In this document: positions 1 through 5,135 of the stretch, in pieces | How positions within the stretch are numbered: the stretch's first letter is position 1 | How the letters are laid out: each line of letters begins with the position of its first letter | Origin: an uncultured Myxococcales bacterium | Lineage (GTDB): Bacteria; Myxococcota_A; Bradymonadia; UBA7976; UBA1532 | DNA length: 5,555 nt | Assembly: GCA_937896275.1 (NCBI GenBank) | Contig: CALBMW010000542.1 | Location: 1 to 5,555, forward strand | Direction: 5' to 3' | The notes under the pieces: generated by a model | The model's input: only the letters and a program-made list of their open reading frames with translations | The model's database searches: none | What the model was told of the DNA's origin: nothing | Made by a program: the position numbers and the translations under genes

Positions 1-1178
1 GTGCGCGCGACGTACTCCATGACGGCGGCGGCCTCGTCGCCCTCGGCCCCCTCGGCGGCCGCCTTCGCCTCGTACTTGCCGTCGACGACCACCGAGACCG
101 AGAGGCGCTTCAGCATCGCGCCCGGGCCCATCACCCGCTTGACGATCTTGTCGACCTCGTAGTTGGTGACGGTCTTCTCTCGGCTGGAGTTGCTGGCGTC
201 GCCGACGCGGACCACGCCCTGGGCGACGTTGGGATCGTTCGCGGCCGCGCCGGCGCCCCCTCCCACGCGGTTGCCGCCGTTCTCGCGGAGCTCGTTGAGC
301 GTCTCCTCGCTGCGCACGACCTGCTTCTCGGGGTCGTAGAGCTCCTCGGTGCGCTCCTCGCGGCTGAAATCGATCTCGGCCTGCACCTTCACCACCGCGC
401 GGCCAGGGCCGACGATCTTGGCGAGCACGTCGTTGGCCTTCTCTTCGAGGCGCCGCTCCAAATCCTGCTTGAACTCGAGCGTGGTGGAACCATCGACCAT
501 GTCACCGTGGTTGGTGTTGAGCGTCCGGCCGCGCTGGTCGACGACCGTCACCTGGTCGGGATCGAGCGAGGGCACGGCGCCGGCCACCAAGTTCACGATG
601 CCTGCCACCTGGCGGTTGCTGAGCTGCACCGAGGAGGGCATGTCGAGGATGACCGAGGCCGTGGCGGGCTTCTGGTCCTCGACGAAGAGCGTGTCCTTGG
701 GCAGGGCGAGGTGCACCCGCGCGCTGCGGACCTCCTGAAGCGTGGCGATGGAGCGCGCCAGCTCGCCCTCGAGCATCCGGCGCTTGTTCACCTGAATGAC
801 GTCGTCCGGCATGCCGAACATCTCGTTCTTGTCGATGAGCTCGTAGCCCACGCCGCTGCTGCCCGCGACGCCCGACGACGCGAGCTGCAGTCGCAGCTCG
901 TGCACCTGCTCGGCGGGCACCTCGATGGTGGTGCCGCCGCCCGTGAGCCGGTATTGCACCTTGTTCTCGGCCAGCCAGTCCCGCATCTTGCCCGCCTCCT
1001 GCGGATCGAGCTGGCTGTAGAGCGTCCGGTAGTCGGGCTGGCGAACGAACCAGGTGAAGGCGACGATGGCGCCCACGAGCAGCGTGCCGAGCGCCACGAT
1101 GGTCAGCTTCTGACCGGTGCTCAGTCGCTCGTTGACGGCGCCAAGGCGCTCGCGAATCCTCTGCAGCAGCTCGTTCAT
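1..1178 (-). CDS. fliF: FliF, flagellar MS-ring protein (3' end cut by the window)
   Basis: FliF forms the inner-membrane MS ring on which the flagellar export gate, rod and C-ring assemble. The visible 392 residues start MNELLQRIRERLG, followed by a transmembrane helix at about 25-45 and the YscJ/FliF ring-building domain from about 48. The motif VNKRRMLEGELARSI (130-144), then VRSARVHLALP (150-160) and ASVILD (174-179), is the strongly conserved FliF core. Residues 232-370 cover the third ring-building region, with a Gly/Ala-rich loop (about 300-315) where FliF normally carries its beta-collar insertion. FliF is usually about 530-570 residues, so the second transmembrane helix and the FliG-binding C-terminus lie beyond the window. 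The start at 1178 has GAGGG a few bases upstream. An in-frame ATG at 1217 would add 13 Gly/Pro-rich residues (MADAGPGPAGRGK), but I see no Shine-Dalgarno ahead of it. It is the last visible gene of the flgB operon. Confidence 0.97.
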   Translation of the reverse strand, partial: MNELLQRIRERLGAVNERLSTGQKLTIVALGTLLVGAIVAFTWFVRQPDYRTLYSQLDPQEAGKMRDWLAENKVQYRLTGGGTTIEVPAEQVHELRLQLASSGVAGSSGVGYELIDKNEMFGMPDDVIQVNKRRMLEGELARSIATLQEVRSARVHLALPKDTLFVEDQKPATASVILDMPSSVQLSNRQVAGIVNLVAGAVPSLDPDQVTVVDQRGRTLNTNHGDMVDGSTTLEFKQDLERRLEEKANDVLAKIVGPGRAVVKVQAEIDFSREERTEELYDPEKQVVRSEETLNELRENGGNRVGGGAGAAANDPNVAQGVVRVGDASNSSREKTVTNYEVDKIVKRVMGPGAMLKRLSVSVVVDGKYEAKAAAEGAEGDEAAAVMEYVAR

Positions 1179-1191
1179 CTTCCCTCGCCCG

Positions 1192-1208
1192 GCCGGCCCT
1201 GGGCCGGC
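1192..1208 (-). repeat. Perfect GC-only inverted repeat just upstream of fliF
   Basis: Read on the minus strand, GCCGGCCC-A-GGGCCGGC is an 8-base perfect inverted repeat around a single base, ending 13 bases before the fliF ATG at 1178. In mRNA it could form a short, very GC-rich hairpin directly 5' of the fliF ribosome-binding region. Its core can also pair with a 10-base complement at 1259-1268 just after the fliE stop. There is no U-tract, so it is not an intrinsic terminator. A role in translation or mRNA processing is inference only; in DNA this rich in G+C a chance origin is possible. Confidence 0.5.
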
Positions 1209-1272
1209 GTCCGCCATCTGTTGAGGCGCCAGACTTTCTGTTCCGTGGCTGCGTTCGCGCCCAGGGCCCGAC

Positions 1273-1596
1273 TCAGATGCTCATCCGCATGATCTCTTGA
1301 TAGGCGTCGATGGCCTTGTTCCGCACCTTCGCGAGCAGGCGAAACGAGACGTCGGCCTTCTCGAGAGAGATCATCATCTCGTGGATGTTGTTGCTGCGCC
1401 CGGTGGCCATCGCGGCCACGGCCTCGTCCGCCTCGTGGTGCAGCGTGTTGACCTTCGTGACCTGCTCCTCGAGGAACTGGACGAAGGGACGGGCGACCTC
1501 GTGGGGCGCGCCGGTCCGGCCGACCATCGCGCCGGGGCGACGCTCGAGGACCGACTGAACCGACGGGAGGCCCGTGATGTTGACTGGAGACGCCAT
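1273..1596 (-). CDS. fliE: FliE, MS-ring/rod junction protein
   Basis: FliE is a small export-apparatus substrate that joins the MS ring and export gate to the proximal rod. The 107-residue product is of normal family length. Its C-terminus, LLAKVRNKAIDAYQEIMRMS (87-106), is the FliE signature, with the VRNK-x-x-x-AYQEIMRM core intact. The middle region (about 36-85) is predicted helical, including FVQFLEEQVTKVNTLHHEAD and IHEMMISLEKADVSFRLL; the N-terminal 30 residues are variable, as usual in the family. The ATG at 1596 is preceded by AAGGGGGG, which overlaps the TAA stop of flgC, so the 12-base gap between the two genes doubles as the ribosome-binding site. This tight packing indicates co-transcription and probable translational coupling. 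A 94-base spacer separates it from fliF downstream. Confidence 0.96.
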   Translation of the reverse strand: MASPVNITGLPSVQSVLERRPGAMVGRTGAPHEVARPFVQFLEEQVTKVNTLHHEADEAVAAMATGRSNNIHEMMISLEKADVSFRLLAKVRNKAIDAYQEIMRMSI

Positions 1597-1608
1597 CGCG
1601 AGCCCCCC

Positions 1609-2046
1609 TTATCGACCGATGTCGAGCGCGGACTGAGCCATGCTCTTGATGGCTTGGATCGCGGTCACGTTGGCTTCGTAGCTGCGCGAGGCGGTGAGCA
1701 TGTCCACCATCTCGTCGACCACGTTGACGTTCGGCATCTCGACGTAGCCATCGGCGTTGGCGTCGGGGTGCTGAGGCTCATAGACGAGGCGGCCCGGGCT
1801 TCCATCGGACTCGATGGCGGTGACCTCGGCGGTGTGCGTCTGGTCGTGCAGGTGGTCGCCGAGCACCTCGTCGAAGGCCTCGCTCAGCGGCACCGCCGCG
1901 ACGACCGCGGTGCGACGGCGGTAGGGCCCGCCCTCGACGGTGCGCGTCGTCTCGACATTGGCCAGGTTGCTCGAGGTGACGTTGATGCGGGTGCGTTGGA
2001 CGCTGAGACCGCTCGACGCGATGCGCAGGGCGCTGAAGAAGTCCAT
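1609..2046 (-). CDS. flgC: FlgC, flagellar proximal rod protein
   Basis: FlgC is one of the proximal rod subunits exported through the flagellar type III system and assembled between the MS ring and distal rod. The 145-residue product is of normal length. The N-terminus (MDFFSALRIASSGLSVQRTRI) and SSNLANVETTRT followed by GGPYRRR (residues 25-45) are the flagellar basal-body rod signature. The C-terminus carries the hallmark HPDANADGYVEMPNVNVVDE (93-112), then MLTASRSYEANVTAIQAIK to IGR, which forms the C-terminal helix of the D0 coiled-coil region. The ATG shares its A with the flgB TGA stop (TGATG), and a GAGGGG within the end of flgB serves as Shine-Dalgarno, so translation is very likely coupled to flgB. 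No key motif is missing. Confidence 0.97.
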   Translation of the reverse strand: MDFFSALRIASSGLSVQRTRINVTSSNLANVETTRTVEGGPYRRRTAVVAAVPLSEAFDEVLGDHLHDQTHTAEVTAIESDGSPGRLVYEPQHPDANADGYVEMPNVNVVDEMVDMLTASRSYEANVTAIQAIKSMAQSALDIGR

Positions 2047-2456
2047 CAGCCCTGCCCCTCGGCGATGGCGTACTTCAACAGCGCCATGCGCTTGCTGAAC
2101 ACCGTCGTCGTGGCGCGGTAGAGGAGTTGGTTCTCGGCGACCTTGCTCATCTCGTGGTCGAGGTCGACCGAGTTACCGTCTTTGTCGGGGAGTGAGTAGT
2201 AGTCGTACTCGGCCTCGCCCTCCGGGGCACCGACCTCTGCGCCCAGATGGTGGACGCTGGTCTTGCGCATCGTGGCGGGATCCTCGCCGCCGAGGAACTG
2301 CTGGAGTTGCTCGTCGAATTGCAGATCCACCGGGGTGTAGCCGGGCGTGTCGACGTTGGCGACGTTGGCCGCGAGCATGTTGCCGCGCTCCAAACGCATG
2401 TCGAGGTTGTGCTCGAGCGTCGCGGACAACCGATCGAAGAGCAGCTTAATCGCCAT
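2046..2456 (-). CDS. flgB: FlgB, flagellar proximal rod protein
   Basis: FlgB is the membrane-proximal rod subunit, which contacts FliE and FlgC. The product is 136 residues, the usual length. The N-terminal helix ends in NMLAANVANVDTPGYTPVDL (26-45), matching the rod-protein consensus ANxxTPGY, and the C-terminal segment VDLDHEMSKVAENQLLYRAT (97-116) plus FSKRMALLKYAI closes the D0 domain. I start it at ATG 2456 because AGGAGG sits six bases upstream and MAIKLLFDRL is a normal FlgB N-terminus. The frame stays open upstream to a possible start at 2549, but the added 31 residues are unlike FlgB and that start lies upstream of the transcription start predicted from the sigma-54 box. It is the first gene of the flgB-flgC-fliE-fliF operon. 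Confidence 0.97.
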   Translation of the reverse strand: MAIKLLFDRLSATLEHNLDMRLERGNMLAANVANVDTPGYTPVDLQFDEQLQQFLGGEDPATMRKTSVHHLGAEVGAPEGEAEYDYYSLPDKDGNSVDLDHEMSKVAENQLLYRATTTVFSKRMALLKYAIAEGQG

Positions 2457-2462
2457 GACCAA

Positions 2463-2468
2463 CCTCCT
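2463..2468 (-). promoter_or_regulatory. Strong Shine-Dalgarno of flgB
   Basis: AGGAGG on the minus strand, six bases before the ATG at 2456, is a full anti-16S match. It decides the flgB start against the longer open frame that begins at 2549. Confidence 0.9.
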
Positions 2469-2499
2469 GAGCGGGCAGGGTTGCGTGGGAGCCCGTCCT

Positions 2500-2531
2500 G
2501 CCAAGCGTTCCGACGCGCCGAGCGTCCCGAC
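2500..2531 (-). repeat. Two 15-base direct repeats, 17-base period, in the flgB leader
   Basis: On the minus strand GTCGGGACGCTCGGC (2531-2517) and GTCGGAACGCTTGGC (2514-2500) match at 13 of 15 positions; both differences are transitions, and two bases separate the copies. Relative to the transcription start predicted from the sigma-54 box they cover about +9 to +40. The first copy and its spacer also hold a small hairpin, GACGC-N5-GCGTC (2526-2512). They may be tandem sites for a regulator binding downstream of the promoter, or a leader RNA element; neither role can be shown from sequence alone. Confidence 0.5.
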
Positions 2532-2549
2532 CCGCCGAACCTTCCCCAA

Positions 2550-2565
2550 AGCGAGAAGCGTGCCA
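2550..2565 (-). promoter_or_regulatory. Sigma-54 (-24/-12) promoter of the flgB operon
   Basis: The minus strand reads TGGCACGCTTCTCGCT. Against the RpoN consensus TGGCACG-N4-TTGCW, the -24 half TGGCACG is perfect, the -12 half TCGCT has one mismatch, and the near-invariant GG and GC are exactly 10 bases apart, as RpoN requires. The GC at 2552-2551 places transcription start near 2539, giving a leader of about 83 bases to flgB. Sigma-54 control of early or middle basal-body genes is known in several Gram-negative lineages and needs an AAA+ enhancer-binding protein such as FlrC, FleQ or FlgR types; none is encoded in this window. Confidence 0.78.
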
Positions 2566-2580
2566 GGGCTGTTTCGAGGG

Positions 2581-2616
2581 TCGGTGTGCCGGATGAAGCG
2601 TTTCGGGAGGCACCGA
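2581..2616 (-). repeat. Imperfect inverted repeat upstream of the sigma-54 box
   Basis: TCGGTGCC (2616-2609) faces GGCACACCGA (2590-2581): arms TCGGT/ACCGA and GCC/GGC pair with a two-base bulge and an 18-base loop. It lies about 42-77 bases upstream of the predicted flgB transcription start and 35 bases after the TPR-gene stop. It could be a weak terminator for the upstream pair, although it has no U-tract, or part of an activator site. Chance is also possible. Confidence 0.3.
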
Positions 2617-2649
2617 GGTCATTGGAGCGACGGCTGCCCGACGGCCGAT

Positions 2650-2665
2650 CGTCAGGGCGTTGACG
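2650..2665 (-). repeat. Short dyad CGTCA-N6-TGACG over the TPR-gene stop codon
   Basis: A perfect 5-base dyad with a 6-base spacer spans the TGA stop of the TPR gene, about 111-126 bases upstream of the predicted sigma-54 start site. That distance is typical for enhancer sites of NtrC-family activators. The arms are short, so the regulatory reading is speculative. Confidence 0.22.
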
Positions 2666-5135
2666 TCCCGGGCGCCGAGGGCGCGGCAGGCGCCGGTACG
2701 GGCGGTGGGGCGGTCCGAGCGAAGCCGGCCTGCTCGATCAAGGGGGCCGCGCTGCGCGCGCGCCAGGCGATCATCTCCCGCTCGAGGGCGGCGAGCCGGC
2801 CGAAGGTCCCGTCGGCGTCCTCGTGCACCAGGATGTCCCACTGGCGCAGCGCCCCACCGTTGTCGCCCAGCGCGACCAGCGATCGCCCCGCGAAGTAGCG
2901 GGCCTCGAGGCGCTCTGCGGCGTCGGGGTACTCGTCGATGAAGGTGGCGAGCGCGGCCACGGCGGCAGCGGCGTCTCCCTGTTGCATCTCGATCTCGGCG
3001 ATCCGCCATCGAGCGCGGTGACGCGCAGGATCCCCGCGCCCGTCTGGCAGGGCGTCGAGCAACTCGATCTGGGTCCGCAGCGCGCGTCGTGCGCGGTCGA
3101 ACTCACCGGTCGCGACGTACACCTCACCCACGGCGCCGGCCAGGCTGACGCGCTGCGCCGGCGTCACCGGTCCGTTCAGGGCGTAGACGTACATGTCGCG
3201 CGCGAGGGCGGGGTTGCCGGTCCACAGGGCGTGGCTTGCCTTGGCGCTCCAATACTCGAAGTCATCGAAACGTCGGGGGTGGCGAGCGTCGAGGTAGGCC
3301 AGGATCTCGCCGAGGCGGTAGGCGTCCTCGGCCTCGCGCAGCACGCCCGCCATCTCGAGGTACAGGCGGGCGGCCGCGTCCGGTTCGAGGCGCTCCGTGT
3401 TGCCGGCCACCCCCCGCTGCAGGACGCGCATCGCTTCGTCGGTCATCGCCAGATCGCGGAAGGCGCGCCCGACGAGCAGGTGCATCTCGCCGCGCAGCGC
3501 GTGGCCCTCGAAGCGGGCGCGCTCCTGAAGATACAAAGAGACCAGGGCCAGCGGGTGACCGGCGCGCAGCCGGCTCTCGGCCAGCAGGTACAGGACGCGG
3601 TCGAAGAGCTTGGGTGCAAGGCGGATGACCGGCGAATCGGGGAAGATGCTCCAGAGCTTGTGTGCGTGCTGGTAGGCGTCCGACAGGCGGCCGTCGCCCA
3701 GGGCCTCGCGCGTGGAGGCGACGAGCATCTCCTGCAGAACGTAGTCGGTGAGCGTTCCACGGCGCAGCTCGCGCAGGAGGCGCCGTCGCTCCACGGGCTT
3801 GGACGTCAATCGTGCGATCTGCAGGTACGCCATGTCCTGCCCCTCGGTCTCGCGCAGGGAGCCTGCCAGGTCACGGAACAGCTCGATCGCGGCGGCGACG
3901 TCGGTGGCGGCGAGGACCTGACCGCGGCGGATGCGCACCACCCAGTGCGGCAGGTCGTCAGGAAACTTGTCGAGGAACTCGTCGTAGAGCGCGCTGGCCT
4001 CGGCCGTGCGCCCGTAGAGCAGGTAGAGCTCTGCCGCCTGGAAGAGCGCGGCGGGATCCTCGCTGACGAGCTCGGGCCAGGTGCCGCGCACCCGGTCGAA
4101 GAGCGCGACCGCCTGAACGAAGTCATTCTCGGCATAGGCGAGGCCGGCGAGCGTGCGCAGGCCGAGGCCCACCACCGGGGCGTCCGTCGGGTCGTCGCGG
4201 AGCAGCTCGAGCAGCGGCCGAGCCGCCGCGAGGTCGCCGGACTTCATCAGCAGCCGCACGCGGGCCGCCACCACATAGGGGAAGCCCGGCGTGCCCTCGT
4301 AGTCTTTGGAGCGCGTCTCGAGGTGGAGCTCGGCCCGGCTGGTGAAGCCGGCGCGCTCGAACAGGCGCGCCGCGAGCAGGGCGTAGCGGGCCGCCTGCAG
4401 CTTGTCCTCGGCGGCGAGCTCGGCGCTCTCGAGCGCCGACGCGGCGATGTCGGTCCCAAGGCGCCCCGACTCCGCCGCCAGATCGGCCCGCAGCTCGCCG
4501 ATGACCGCCGTGGCACGACGCGCCGACAACCGGTCCGGGACCGACTGATCGACCGCCGCGCACGCATCGAGCGCCGCTGATCCGCGGCGCGTGCGCCAGG
4601 CCTCGAAGCAGGCGTTGTAGGCTACCGCGCCCGTGGTCGAGCCCTCGAGCGCCGCGAGCGAGCTGGGGGGGACCTGCAGAGCGTAGGTGCCCGTGCCGAG
4701 GGGATACGGTCGGAACGGCTGCTCCTCCTCGGTCGCGCCCATCAACGCGATGGGCGCGCCGATCTCGATCACCCAGCGCGGGGGGGCGGGGAGGATGGCG
4801 TGTTGGATCGCCAGATCGGGTCGTCGCAGGGTGAACCGCATGAAGGCGCCCCGCCGGTCGGCGCCAAACTCGAGGCTGACCGGATCGCCCCCCGCGAGAC
4901 GCTCGAGGAGCAAGCGCACCGTGGCTGGCACCTGGGACACCCGACAGGCGAACACTGCGCCCTCGGGCTGGCACTCGGCGGTGAACTCGGCGGGGACCGG
5001 GACCTCGATGCGACGATAGTCGGCGAGCAGGTCGACCGCCGCGCCCGGGGCCGAAGTGGCCGGGGCCCCCCGAGCGTTCGCCGCCCACAGCGCGAGGAGA
5101 CACACCGGCAGGGCCGCGGCGCGGCGCCCCGTCAC
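2652..5135 (-). CDS. Exported TPR-repeat protein, candidate PflA-like flagellar motor scaffold
   Basis: This 827-residue protein starts at a GTG that overlaps the stop of the GGDEF gene as GTGA, with GAGGA nine bases upstream. That start gives a classical signal peptide: basic TGRR, hydrophobic AAALPVCLLALWAA and an ANA cleavage site near residue 21. The longer open frame to 5195 would bury this signal, so I reject it. Residues about 35-130 look beta-rich; FMRFTLRRPDLAIQHAILPA, then PPRWVIEIG, recalls AMIN-type domains. All mature cysteines (55, 64, 176, 192) sit in the first 200 residues, allowing disulfides in the periplasm. From about 245 to 775 the chain is helical with TPR-like units, clearest at 326-350, 364-392, 476-499, 550-577, 661-692, 705-736 and 743-770. 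The tail from 808 is Pro/Ala-rich. Signal peptide, beta domain, TPR superhelix and a size near 800 residues match the plan of Campylobacterota PflA, a periplasmic flagellar motor spoke. That match is architectural only; a general TPR envelope protein is the alternative. Confidence 0.85.
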   Translation of the reverse strand: MTGRRAAALPVCLLALWAANARGAPATSAPGAAVDLLADYRRIEVPVPAEFTAECQPEGAVFACRVSQVPATVRLLLERLAGGDPVSLEFGADRRGAFMRFTLRRPDLAIQHAILPAPPRWVIEIGAPIALMGATEEEQPFRPYPLGTGTYALQVPPSSLAALEGSTTGAVAYNACFEAWRTRRGSAALDACAAVDQSVPDRLSARRATAVIGELRADLAAESGRLGTDIAASALESAELAAEDKLQAARYALLAARLFERAGFTSRAELHLETRSKDYEGTPGFPYVVAARVRLLMKSGDLAAARPLLELLRDDPTDAPVVGLGLRTLAGLAYAENDFVQAVALFDRVRGTWPELVSEDPAALFQAAELYLLYGRTAEASALYDEFLDKFPDDLPHWVVRIRRGQVLAATDVAAAIELFRDLAGSLRETEGQDMAYLQIARLTSKPVERRRLLRELRRGTLTDYVLQEMLVASTREALGDGRLSDAYQHAHKLWSIFPDSPVIRLAPKLFDRVLYLLAESRLRAGHPLALVSLYLQERARFEGHALRGEMHLLVGRAFRDLAMTDEAMRVLQRGVAGNTERLEPDAAARLYLEMAGVLREAEDAYRLGEILAYLDARHPRRFDDFEYWSAKASHALWTGNPALARDMYVYALNGPVTPAQRVSLAGAVGEVYVATGEFDRARRALRTQIELLDALPDGRGDPARHRARWRIAEIEMQQGDAAAAVAALATFIDEYPDAAERLEARYFAGRSLVALGDNGGALRQWDILVHEDADGTFGRLAALEREMIAWRARSAAPLIEQAGFARTAPPPVPAPAAPSAPGTSTP

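Noticed and set aside
1192..1272. Intrinsic terminator or second promoter between fliE and fliF
   Set aside because: The GC hairpin has no T-tract after it, and candidate -24/-12 matches in this spacer have poor halves; fliF is most simply read from the flgB promoter.
507..2121. Long plus-strand open frames (507-1292, 1297-2121) over fliF, fliE and flgC
   Set aside because: They are shadows of clearly recognised flagellar genes; their His/Arg/Gly-rich translations follow from the complementary codons and show no domain.
2476..2503. A second possible -24/-12 element around TTGGCAGGACGGGC
   Set aside because: The GG and GC elements are 8 rather than 10 bases apart, which RpoN promoters do not tolerate.
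2457..2549. N-terminal extension of FlgB to a start at 2549
   Set aside because: The extra 31 residues do not match FlgB, the start lies upstream of the transcription start predicted from the sigma-54 box, and AGGAGG at 2463-2468 points to the ATG at 2456.
2446..3127. Minus-strand open frames 2446-3009 and 2771-3127, partly over the intergenic region
   Set aside because: Arg/Pro-rich translations in the wrong frame of the TPR gene; the longer one runs through the promoter region without any recognisable domain.
2823..4580. 585-codon open frame on the plus strand
   Set aside because: It lies wholly antisense to the TPR gene. In DNA with strong third-position G+C bias the antisense frame stays open by chance; the translation is low-complexity, resembles no family I know, and lacks a convincing ribosome-binding site.
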